In this document: one piece after another, positions 14,951 to 21,751 of the stretch
Numbering within the stretch: the first letter of the stretch is position 1
How the letters are laid out: each line of letters opens with the position of its first letter
Source: Caulobacteraceae bacterium
GTDB lineage: Bacteria; Pseudomonadota; Alphaproteobacteria; Caulobacterales; Caulobacteraceae
Reading direction: 5' to 3'
DNA: 48,540 bases
Assembly: GCA_019247715.1 (NCBI GenBank)
Contig: JAFBAO010000060.1
Coordinates: forward strand, 1 to 48,540
Translations under genes and position numbers: made by a program
Notes under the pieces: generated by a model
Databases searched by the model: none
Told to the model about the DNA's origin: nothing
Seen by the model: only the letters and a program-made list of their open reading frames with translations

Positions 14951-15409
14951 TTACGCGAGATCGAGGTGCAGGAACTGGTTGAAGTCGCTGGGCTGGTACT
15001 CCGCGAACGGGCCGCCGTCCATGAAGCCGCGCTTGCGGTAGAGGGCGAGCGCCGGCTCGAAGGCGGGTCCGCCGCCGGTCTCCAGGCTGAGCCGCCGGTA
15101 TCCCCGCGCCCGGGCCTCGCCGATGATGTGCTCCAGCAGCGCCGCACCGACGCCCCGGCGCAGATGGTCCGGGTGGGTGCGCATGGACTTCACCTCGCCG
15201 CAGCGATCGGAGAGGCGGCGGAGCGCGCCGATCCCGAGGATCGTCCCGTCGTCCCAGGCGGTCCAGACGGTGACGCCGGGCGCCTGCAGCCCGGAGAGGT
15301 CCAGCGCGAACACGTGGCCCGGCGGCGAGCTCGCGTGCATGCCCGCCAGATGCAGCCGCAGCAGCGCCCGCGCAGGCTCGCCGGAAAGATCATCCTCGCG
15401 GATCTCCAT
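14951..15409 (-). CDS. GNAT-family N-acetyltransferase
   Basis: Single-domain GNAT (152 residues). The acetyl-CoA-binding motif A is KSMRTHPDHLRRGVGAALLE (R/Q-x-x-G-x-G/A pattern in LRRGVGAALL), followed by GYRRLSLETGGGPAFEPALALYRKRGF, typical of the PhnO/YedL-like group. Acceptor unknown. It starts ~20 bases from a repeat cluster and reads into the glycerate kinase gene. Confidence 0.9.
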   Translation of the reverse strand: MEIREDDLSGEPARALLRLHLAGMHASSPPGHVFALDLSGLQAPGVTVWTAWDDGTILGIGALRRLSDRCGEVKSMRTHPDHLRRGVGAALLEHIIGEARARGYRRLSLETGGGPAFEPALALYRKRGFMDGGPFAEYQPSDFNQFLHLDLA

Positions 15410-15422
15410 GTCTTCACCTTAG

Positions 15423-15615
15423 CCGCGACTCCTCCCTCGCGCAGCGGGGGAGGGGGACCGCGGCCCGCGAAGCGGGGCGTGGGGGAGGGGGCGCTGCGGT
15501 GTCGGGGCCTTTGCGCCCCTTCCACCGTCCGGCTTCGCCGGCCGGTCCCCCTTCCCCGCAAGCGGGGAAGGAGAGGGGGGCGCCGCGGCTGTCACCTCCT
15601 CTCTCGCGCAGCGGG
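15423..15615. repeat. Cluster of A/B-type palindromic repeats
   Basis: Left part CTCCCTCGCGCAGCGGGGGA and GGGGGACCGCGGCCCGCGAA-type sequence, then a B unit (CGCCCCTTCCACCGTCCGGC, TTCGCCGGCCGGTCCCCCTT, CCCCGCAAGCGGGGAAGGAG), then a partial A end (CTCTCGCGCAGCGGGGG). It separates the GNAT and methyltransferase genes, both on the minus strand. Confidence 0.85.
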
Positions 15616-15630
15616 GGCTGCAGCGTCGTG

Positions 15631-16371
15631 TCAGCCGCCTCGGCCGGGGACCCAGGGGATGATCATGGAGACGCTCATCCGGTAGCGGCGGTAGCGCTCG
15701 CCGAAGACGGCGACGAGGTCGCGCTCCTCGAGCTGGATGGCGATCAGCATGTAGGCGGTGGTGGAGAGCGCGAAGACCAGATGCCCGAGCGTCATCTTCG
15801 GCGTCGCCCAGAAGGCCAGGGTGAAGCCGAGATAGATGGGATGGCGCACGAACCGGTAGAACAGCGGCGTGCGGAACTCCGACTCCGGCAGGCGCGTGCT
15901 GCGGGCGAAGGCGAAGACCTGGCTGAGGCCGAAGAGCTCGAAGTGGCTGATCAGGAAGGTGCTGATGAGCACGATCAGCCAGCCCAGCGCGAACAGTCCC
16001 CAGAGAAGGTCGGCGAGCCCCGGCGACTGCGCCTGCCAGATCACCGGAGCGGCGAGCGGCCGCCACAGCCAGTAGAGCAGCGCCAGAGCCAGAGACGAGA
16101 ACAGCACATAGGTGGAGCGCTCGATCGGGGCCGGGACGATCCGGGTCCAGGCGGCCTTGAACGCCGGCCTGGCCATGACGCTGTGCTGGACGGCGAAGAT
16201 CCCGAGCAGGATGAGGTCGACGGTCAGCGAAGTCGCAAGACCGCCCGTTTTCCCGTCGTCTACGCCCTTGGGTACAAGGACGCCGCCCACGAAGCCAACG
16301 GCGTAGAGAAACACTGCGAAGAAGAGCAGATAACACACGAGTCCGTACGCCAACGCCAAGAACCTGGCCAT
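15631..16371 (-). CDS. mddA: Probable methanethiol S-methyltransferase (MddA-like, NnrU/ICMT superfamily)
   Basis: Integral membrane protein of 246 residues with ~5-6 TM helices (about 5-27, 45-65, 85-105, 120-142, 185-205). The C-terminal methyltransferase signature of the isoprenylcysteine methyltransferase-like fold is present: RFVRHPIYLGFTLAFWATPK, then EERDLVAVFGERYRRYR. The N-terminus (FAVFLYAVGFVGGVLVPKGVDDG) and FAVQHSVMARPAFK match what I recall of MddA, which S-methylates methanethiol to dimethyl sulfide using S-adenosylmethionine. It could instead be another NnrU-like methyltransferase; no methionine gamma-lyase is nearby. It is a single gene between repeat clusters. Confidence 0.7.
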   Translation of the reverse strand: MARFLALAYGLVCYLLFFAVFLYAVGFVGGVLVPKGVDDGKTGGLATSLTVDLILLGIFAVQHSVMARPAFKAAWTRIVPAPIERSTYVLFSSLALALLYWLWRPLAAPVIWQAQSPGLADLLWGLFALGWLIVLISTFLISHFELFGLSQVFAFARSTRLPESEFRTPLFYRFVRHPIYLGFTLAFWATPKMTLGHLVFALSTTAYMLIAIQLEERDLVAVFGERYRRYRMSVSMIIPWVPGRGG

Positions 16372-16438
16372 CGTCGCCTCCCTTGTATTTTGGGGAGACT
16401 AAGCGCCGGTGGGCGATGACCGTCAAGCTTGCCGCTAA

Positions 16439-16587
16439 ATCCCTCACCTCCCACGCTGCTGGCGCAGCGTGGGCCCCTCCTCTCCCTGAGGGAGAGGGAT
16501 ACTCCCCAAGGAGACGGCCACGGTATCCCTCTCCCTAGGGAGAGGGAGGGGCCCGTTGCGGAGCAACGGGAAGGTGAGGGGCCACGC
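16439..16587. repeat. Long palindromic intergenic repeat, family C (copy 4)
   Basis: Left arm CCCTCACCTCCCACGCTGCT, right arm CGTTGCGGAGCAACGGGAAG then GTGAGGGG, with inner hairpins CTCCCTGAGGGAGAGGGATA and TATCCCTCTCCCTAGGGAGA. It lies between the MddA-like and LLM genes. Confidence 0.85.
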
Positions 16588-16591
16588 CCCC

Positions 16592-17485
16592 TCAAGCCAC
16601 CTTCGCGCCCAGTGTCGCGGTCTTGGCGATGACGTCGTCGGCGAAGCGGAAGAGCTCCTCGCGGAGGCTCGGGATATCCTGCGCGCGGGTGGTGATGGTG
16701 AGCCGGTGGACACCCCAGTCGGCGTACATCTTGGCCTCTTCCACGGTGCGCGCGCCGCCGGTGGTGATCTCGATGGCGTCGGGATTGCGCCCCTCATCGC
16801 GCACCAGCCCGCGGAACTTCTCCAGCAGCGGCGGCAGCTCGCGGCGCTGCTTCTCGGTGGGGAAGATGGCGGGGAAGTAGGCGTCGCCGATCCGCGCGGC
16901 GCGGCGCAAAGCCGGGTCGGAGATTCCGCCGAACACCAGCGGGATGGTCCCGCCCGGCGGCTTGGGCTCGCAGCGCAGCGGCGCGAACTTCACGAACTCG
17001 CCCTCGAAGCTCGCCACCGGGTCGCGCCAGAGCCGCTTCAGCACCTCGATGTACTCGTCGTAGCGCGCGCCGCGGCGCTCCCAGGGCACCCCCACCGCCG
17101 CGTACTCCTCCTTGTTCCAGCCGATCCCGATCCCCAGCATGAACCGGCCGCCGGCGAGGCTGGCCAGCGTCGCGCAGGTCTTGGCGTAGGGCACCGGGCT
17201 GTGCTCGGTGAGGATGACCACCGCGGTCCCGAACCTGATGGTCCTGGTGCGCGCGGCCGCGTAGGCGAACCAGACGAGCGGGTCCGGCCCGCCGCCCTGC
17301 ACGCCCTTGTGCTCGAGCTTGCCCGAGGCGGTGGCCGAATAGAGCGGCTCGTATTCCTCCGGGATGACGATGTGCTCCTGGCCCCAGAGGGATTCGAACC
17401 CGGCCTCCTCGGCGTATTCGGCCAGCGCCGCCGCGCCCTCGGGCGTCGGCCACTTCTGGTTCGCGAAGACGATGCCCCACTTCAT
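16592..17485 (-). CDS. LLM-class flavin/F420-dependent oxidoreductase
   Basis: Luciferase-like monooxygenase superfamily, 297 residues, of the group often annotated as TIGR03619-type F420-dependent enzymes. Elements include MKWGIVFANQKWPTPEGA, FESLWGQEHIVIPEEY, TRTIRFGTAVVILTEHSPVP, GGRFMLGIGIGWNKEEYAAV and IPLVFGGISDPALRRAARIG. The cofactor (F420 or FMN) and substrate are unknown. It is distinct from the ~8.7-kb LLM gene, with low similarity outside the barrel core. The stop codon is a few bases from the family C repeat. Start ATG is supported by AGGGAGAGA just upstream. Confidence 0.9.
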   Translation of the reverse strand: MKWGIVFANQKWPTPEGAAALAEYAEEAGFESLWGQEHIVIPEEYEPLYSATASGKLEHKGVQGGGPDPLVWFAYAAARTRTIRFGTAVVILTEHSPVPYAKTCATLASLAGGRFMLGIGIGWNKEEYAAVGVPWERRGARYDEYIEVLKRLWRDPVASFEGEFVKFAPLRCEPKPPGGTIPLVFGGISDPALRRAARIGDAYFPAIFPTEKQRRELPPLLEKFRGLVRDEGRNPDAIEITTGGARTVEEAKMYADWGVHRLTITTRAQDIPSLREELFRFADDVIAKTATLGAKVA

Positions 17486-17619
17486 GTCGGTCTCTCTCCC
17501 TGGTGTTCGCCTCGGAAGATTAGGGCGCTTGGGCGCCGGCGTAACCCCTCGGCGCCTGTCCGTTCCGGCGTTCGGAGTGAGGAGGGATCGCCTGATGCGC
17601 TCCGCGCGTTGCCTTCGCC

Positions 17620-18948
17620 GTGGAAGCCGAAGGTGTTAGCCAGACGCCCGGCGTCGCCGAGCGCGACGCGCCGCAGGACCAGGGGCCGGGCAAGCGGCGC
17701 AAGCTGCTGCAGGTGCTGGGCCCCGGCCTCATCACCGGCGCCTCCGACGACGACCCTTCGGGCATCGCCACCTATTCGCAGGCCGGCGCCCAGTTCGGCT
17801 ACGCGCTCGGCTGGACGCTGCTCTGCAGCTGGCCGCTGATGTGCGCGATCCAGGAGATCAGCGCGCGCATCGGGCGCGTCACCGGCCGCGGCGTCGCCGG
17901 CAACCTGAAGCGCCACTATCCGGCCGCGGCGCTCTACCCGCTGATCCTGATGCTGGTGGGCGCCAACACCATCAACCTCGGCGCCGACCTCGGCGCCATG
18001 GCCGCCTCGCTCGGCCTCTTGATCAAGGGGCCGCAGCTCTTGTTCGTGGCGCTGTTCGCCGTGGCCATGGTGGTGGCGGAGATCTTCGTCAGCTACGCGC
18101 GCTACGTCTCGGTGCTGAAGTGGCTGACGCTGTCGCTGTTCGCCTACGTGGGCGTCGTGCTGATGGTGCGCGTCCCGTGGCTGACGGTGGCGAGGAGCCT
18201 GGTGCTGCCGCAGATCGCCTGGAAGGCCGACTATCTCACCGTGGTGGTGGCGGTGCTCGGCACGACGATCAGTCCTTACCTGTTCTTCTGGCAGGCGGAG
18301 GAGGAGGTGGAGGAGACGCAGGCGCGCGAGGGCGCCGAGCCGCTGACGCGCGCGCCGCAACAGGCCGAGCCGGAATTCGCGCGCATCCGCCTCGACACCT
18401 ACCTAGGCATGGCCTTCTCCAACCTGGTGGCGCTCTCGATCATGGTCGCCACCGCCGCCACGCTGGGCGCCCACGGGGCGACGAACATCCGCACCTCGGC
18501 CGACGCCGCCCAGGCCCTGCGGCCGGTCGCCGGGCCGCTGGTGTTCTTCGTGTTCGCGCTCGGGATCATCGGCACGGGCCTCCTGGCCGCGCCGGTGCTG
18601 GCCGGATCGGCGGCCTATGCGCTGGGCGAGGCGTTCGGCTGGCCGGTGGGGCTGTCGCGCAAGCCCAGGCGCGCCAAGGCCTTCTACGGCGTGCTGGCGG
18701 CGCTGATGACGGCGGGCGCCTTGCTCAATTTCACGCCGATCGACCCGATCAAGGCGCTGTTCTGGAGCGCGGTGATCAACGGCGTGGTCGCCGCGCCGGT
18801 GATGGCGATGATGATGTTGCTCGCGACCCGCAAGAAGGTGATGAAGGAATTTACCTTGCCGGCGCCGCTGCAGATCGCCGGCTGGGCCGCGACCTTGGTG
18901 ATGGCCGCCGCCGCGGTCGGCATGATCGCGACGAGCTGGGGCGGATAG
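17620..18948 (+). CDS. NRAMP-related metal ion transporter, paralogue 1
   Basis: NRAMP-superfamily membrane protein of 442 residues with 11-12 predicted TM helices. The TM1 metal-binding motif, DPGN in canonical MntH, reads DPSG here (ITGASDDDPSGIATYSQAG). The TM6 motif, usually MPH, is replaced by TTISPYLFFWQ. The changed motifs place it in the NRAMP-related group rather than standard Mn/Fe importers, so the substrate (possibly Mg, Al or another ion) is uncertain. GTG is taken as start (MEAEGVSQTPG); no good Shine-Dalgarno is seen. A second gene with the same altered motifs lies ~3 kb downstream on the other strand. Confidence 0.88.
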   Translation: MEAEGVSQTPGVAERDAPQDQGPGKRRKLLQVLGPGLITGASDDDPSGIATYSQAGAQFGYALGWTLLCSWPLMCAIQEISARIGRVTGRGVAGNLKRHYPAAALYPLILMLVGANTINLGADLGAMAASLGLLIKGPQLLFVALFAVAMVVAEIFVSYARYVSVLKWLTLSLFAYVGVVLMVRVPWLTVARSLVLPQIAWKADYLTVVVAVLGTTISPYLFFWQAEEEVEETQAREGAEPLTRAPQQAEPEFARIRLDTYLGMAFSNLVALSIMVATAATLGAHGATNIRTSADAAQALRPVAGPLVFFVFALGIIGTGLLAAPVLAGSAAYALGEAFGWPVGLSRKPRRAKAFYGVLAALMTAGALLNFTPIDPIKALFWSAVINGVVAAPVMAMMMLLATRKKVMKEFTLPAPLQIAGWAATLVMAAAAVGMIATSWGG

Positions 18949-19285
18949 GCATGATTCCCAACGCGTTCATCCCGGCGCACGCCGGCCAACGTGTGGCGAA
19001 CCACGAAGCACACCAAGAGCACGAAGGCCTTCGTGTGCTTCGTGCGCTCCGTGGTGGGAAATCGAGGGACGACAACAGCTCGGGGCCTTGGTTGTCATGC
19101 GCCTCTGCTTCGCAGTCTTCGGGATGAGCGCGAGCGTCGGCAGATGACTCTGCGCGAATCGAAAAGGCAAAGAACAACCGCCGATCGGAACGCTTGCGCG
19201 CGTGTCGAATTGCGCACGAAGCGGGCGTCGACACCTCACGTGAATCGCGATGCGCGGCGATCAGCGGGCGCATAACCGCGTCGGT
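18949..19285. other. Intergenic region without a convincing gene
   Basis: About 340 bases between the transporter and the histone-like gene. It contains a partial family 4 sequence (TTCATCCCGGCGCACGCCGG near 18966), the CCACGAAG palindrome at 19001-19054, and a lower-GC part. Short frames here are not protein-like. Confidence 0.5.
19001..19054. repeat. Palindromic repeat with CCACGAAG ends, copy 2
   Basis: CCACGAAGCACACCAAGAGC then ACGAAGG, closing with CCTTCGTGTGCTTCGTGCGC and TCCGTGG: a long imperfect hairpin. Related to the element at 10527-10581. It lies ~50 bases after the transporter stop and may be a terminator. Confidence 0.7.
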
Positions 19286-19310
19286 AACTAAGAATAAGCA
19301 TTCTCTAGTT
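19286..19310. promoter_or_regulatory. AT-rich inverted repeat upstream of histone-like gene
   Basis: AACTAAGAAT and ATTCTCTAGTT form a near-perfect inverted repeat (one-base bulge) around AAGC, 40 bases before the histone H1-like ATG. It is a marked AT-rich patch in GC-rich DNA and could be an operator or core promoter. Function inferred only. Confidence 0.45.
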
Positions 19311-19349
19311 ATGAGGGCTTCATCGTCACCTGGAGAGGGCGCAATTTCA

Positions 19350-19748
19350 ATGCCTACTGCTACCAAGCGTAAGCCGGCCGCCAAGGCCGTCCGTGCTACC
19401 AAGACGACGCGTTCGTCGTCCTCGCGTACGACCCGCTCGGCCAGCCGGCCGAAGGCGTCGGCCACGAAGACCGTGCGCAAGTCCGCCACCGCGCGCAAGC
19501 CGGCTGCGAAGACGACCGCCAAGGTCGCCAAGAAGCCGGTGGCCCGCAAGACCACCGCCAAGAAGCCCGCGACTCGCGCGGCCAAGGTCGTGAAAGCCGC
19601 CAAGGCGGCGCGCGCGACCATGGTTCGCAAGGTCGCCAAGTCGGCCAAGGCCGCCAAGTCGCTGAAGAGCGGCGGCAAGGTCGTCAAGGTGGCTTCGCGC
19701 GCCCGTTCGAGCCGCCCTGCGGCCTCGCGCGCCAAGAAGGTTGCGTAA
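19350..19748 (+). CDS. Histone H1-like Lys/Ala/Arg-rich DNA-binding protein
   Basis: A 132-residue protein made almost wholly of Lys, Ala, Arg, Ser, Thr, Val and Pro, with repeated KKPxxxK/ARKxxAK motifs (ATARKPAAKTTAKVAKKPVA and similar). It has no hydrophobic core, resembling eukaryotic H1 C-terminal tails and bacterial Hc2/AlgP-like nucleoid proteins. It probably binds DNA by charge. The ATG giving MPTATKRKPAA is chosen over the longer frame because it has GGAGAGGG 9-10 bases upstream and the composition changes sharply there. It is followed by two strong hairpins, so it is probably monocistronic and highly expressed. Composition alone supports the call; a disordered ribosomal or RNA-binding role cannot be excluded. 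Confidence 0.85.
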   Translation: MPTATKRKPAAKAVRATKTTRSSSSRTTRSASRPKASATKTVRKSATARKPAAKTTAKVAKKPVARKTTAKKPATRAAKVVKAAKAARATMVRKVAKSAKAAKSLKSGGKVVKVASRARSSRPAASRAKKVA

Positions 19749-19763
19749 AAGCGTAGTGTGATC

Positions 19764-19839
19764 GGACCGGATCCAATCCGGTCCCGTATCAGTCACGATT
19801 AAGGGGTCAGGCGGTCTCGCCTGGCCCCATCGTGCTTTT
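19764..19839 (+). terminator. Two terminator-like hairpins after the histone-like gene
   Basis: Hairpin 1: GGACCGGAT, loop CCA, ATCCGGTCC (19764-19784). Hairpin 2: GGGGTCAGGCG, loop GTCT, CGCCTGGCCCC (19803-19828), followed by ATCGTGCTTTT. The second fits an intrinsic terminator with a short T tract. Confidence 0.65.
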
Positions 19840-19908
19840 GGGGCCGATGTCGGATCGGACGCCGCCGCTTCGTCCTCGGGCCGGAGAGCCATTTGAGGAG
19901 AGGCCGCC

Positions 19909-20379
19909 ATGAGCAAGGACATGTTCCGCATCGAGCGTTCCGCCCGCATCGCCGCGCCGGCGGCCGAGATCGCGCCGCACATCGAGGATTTCCACCGCTG
20001 GAGCGCCTGGTCGCCGTTCGAGGGCGATCCGAGCCTCGAGCGCACCTTCAGCGGCGCGCCGCGTGGGGCGGGGGCGGGCTACGCCTGGACCGGCAAGAAG
20101 GCCGGCGCCGGGCGCATGGAGATCACCGAGGCGCGCGCGGACCGCGTCACCATCCGCCTGGAGTTCCTGAAGCCCTTCAAGGCGGTCAACACCGCCGAGT
20201 TCCGCCTGGAGCCGGAAGGCGAGGGGACGCGCGTCACCTGGGCGATGTTCGGTCCGGTGACCCTGGTCTCCAAGGTGATGGGCGTCTTCTTCGACAGCGA
20301 CCGCATGGTCGGCGGCCAGTTCGAGAAGGGCCTCGCCAGCCTGAAGGCCGTCGTCGAAGCCGCGCGCGTCGCCGCCTGA
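19909..20379 (+). CDS. SRPBCC-family protein (polyketide cyclase/START-like)
   Basis: START/Bet v1-like helix-grip protein of 156 residues. It begins FRIERSARIAAPAAEIAPHI, has the typical W-x-x-W-S-P-F segment (FHRWSAWSPFEGDPSLERTF) and ends with a long helix (FEKGLASLKAVVEAARVAA). The family binds small hydrophobic ligands; ligand unknown. RBS GGAGAGG precedes the ATG. It is the first gene after the histone terminator and may be followed by the porin. Confidence 0.88.
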   Translation: MSKDMFRIERSARIAAPAAEIAPHIEDFHRWSAWSPFEGDPSLERTFSGAPRGAGAGYAWTGKKAGAGRMEITEARADRVTIRLEFLKPFKAVNTAEFRLEPEGEGTRVTWAMFGPVTLVSKVMGVFFDSDRMVGGQFEKGLASLKAVVEAARVAA

Positions 20380-20546
20380 ATCTCTCCCCGCAGGTTGGGA
20401 GCGCAGCGCCGCTACCGACTCCTTCAACGGCCTGCTAGGGAAACCTCACGGCTCGGGGAGCGCGGCGACTGGGCGAGAAGCAGACGCGGCCAGCGAGAGG
20501 GGAAGGCCTGGGCGGGCGGCTGGCCGCGGCGCTCGGCGCGGCGGCG

Positions 20547-21725
20547 TTGGCGGGCTGGCCCGTGACGCAGGCCCGCGCGGCGCCCACCGTATCGAGCCCG
20601 CCCGCAGCTTCGGACGCATCGACGTCGTCGCCTCCGGCCGAGCCGGCGGGCCCCGTGCGGCTGTCGGCGGTCTTCACCATCGACGCGGTGGGCGTGGCCG
20701 GCGGCGCAGGCGGGGGCGCGCGGGTGCTGGGCGACCTGGTCGTCAACCTCGACGCCGACCTGCAGGCGGCGCTCGGCTGGCAAGGCGCAAGCCTGCACGT
20801 GAGCGGCCGCGCCGACATCGGCGGCCAGCCGAACCTGCTCGCCGCCACGCTGCAGGGGATCGACAACTTCGAGGTCCCGCGCCACACGGGCAAGCTCTAC
20901 GAAGCCTCGATCGACCAGTCGTTCGCCGCCGGAAAGGGCGACCTTCGCCTCGGCCTCTATGCGGTGGACGGCGAGTTCGACGTCACCGACGCCGCGGCGC
21001 TCTTCCTGCAGCCCACCATGGGCACCTCGCCGGAGCTGGCCTCCACCGGCCTCTACGGCCCGGCGATCTTCCCGTCCACGGCTCTGGGCGCGCGGCTGAA
21101 CCTGCAGCCGCGCAGCGATGTCTATCTGCGGGTCGCGGCGGTGAACGCGCTGGCCGGCGACCCGGGCGATCCGCAAGGGGTGAACCTCGATTTCCGCGGC
21201 GGCCTCTTCGTCATCGCCGAGAGCGGCTGGACCGGAGAGGGCAAGCTCGCCGTCGGGGCCTGGATCTACACGCACGCCCAGCCGGACGTCCGCGCCACCG
21301 GCGCGCCGCGCGGGCGGCGCAGCGAAGGCGCCTACCTCACCCTGGAGCGGCCGCTCTACGAGAGCCCCTCCCATCCGCAGATCTCCGGCTTCCTGCGGCT
21401 CGGCCTCTCGGACGGCGAGACCGGCCCCTTCAAGGCCTCCGGCGCGGCGGGGCTGACGGCGGGCCGCCTCTTCGCCGGGCGTCCGGCGAGCGCGCTGGCG
21501 CTGGGGCTCGTCTGGGGCGCGCTCAGCTCCGGACAGCGGGCGAACGGCGCGGCGGCCGGCGCGCCGCACCCCGCCTCCGAGACCGGCTTGGAGCTCACCT
21601 ACGCCGACAAGCTCGGCGCGCGCCTGCAGCTGCAGCCCGACCTGCAGTACATCCACAATCCCGCCGGCGGCCCGGCGGCCAGGGACGCGCTGATCCTGAC
21701 GCTGAGGGCGCAGCTCGGTTTCTGA
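20547..21725 (+). CDS. OprB-like carbohydrate porin (start unclear)
   Basis: Outer-membrane beta-barrel of the carbohydrate-selective OprB type, ~392 residues from the first in-frame TTG. Features include VNLDADLQAALGWQGASLHV, the LQGIDNFEVPR segment, EASIDQSF, LFLQPTMGTSPELASTG, ALGARLNLQPRSDVYLRVAA, DFRGGLFVIAESGW and a C-terminal Phe (RAQLGF). The TTG lies inside the signal peptide, whose hydrophobic part reads upstream in frame (GGRLAAALGAAALAGWPV, with cleavage near ARA). No ATG, GTG or TTG precedes it before the stop at 20436. An ACG at 20484 or CTG at 20469 may be the altered or unusual start. Substrate and partners unknown; it lies next to two metal-transporter paralogues. Confidence 0.8.
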   Translation: MAGWPVTQARAAPTVSSPPAASDASTSSPPAEPAGPVRLSAVFTIDAVGVAGGAGGGARVLGDLVVNLDADLQAALGWQGASLHVSGRADIGGQPNLLAATLQGIDNFEVPRHTGKLYEASIDQSFAAGKGDLRLGLYAVDGEFDVTDAAALFLQPTMGTSPELASTGLYGPAIFPSTALGARLNLQPRSDVYLRVAAVNALAGDPGDPQGVNLDFRGGLFVIAESGWTGEGKLAVGAWIYTHAQPDVRATGAPRGRRSEGAYLTLERPLYESPSHPQISGFLRLGLSDGETGPFKASGAAGLTAGRLFAGRPASALALGLVWGALSSGQRANGAAAGAPHPASETGLELTYADKLGARLQLQPDLQYIHNPAGGPAARDALILTLRAQLGF

Positions 21726-21751
21726 GACGGGGTTAGGCCGCCGCGCCCGCT

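Noticed and set aside
17383..17402. tRNA T-arm-like sequence GAGGGATTCGAACCCGG
   Set aside because: It lies inside the LLM gene and encodes AGFESLWGQ on the minus strand; no acceptor or anticodon stem can be drawn around it.
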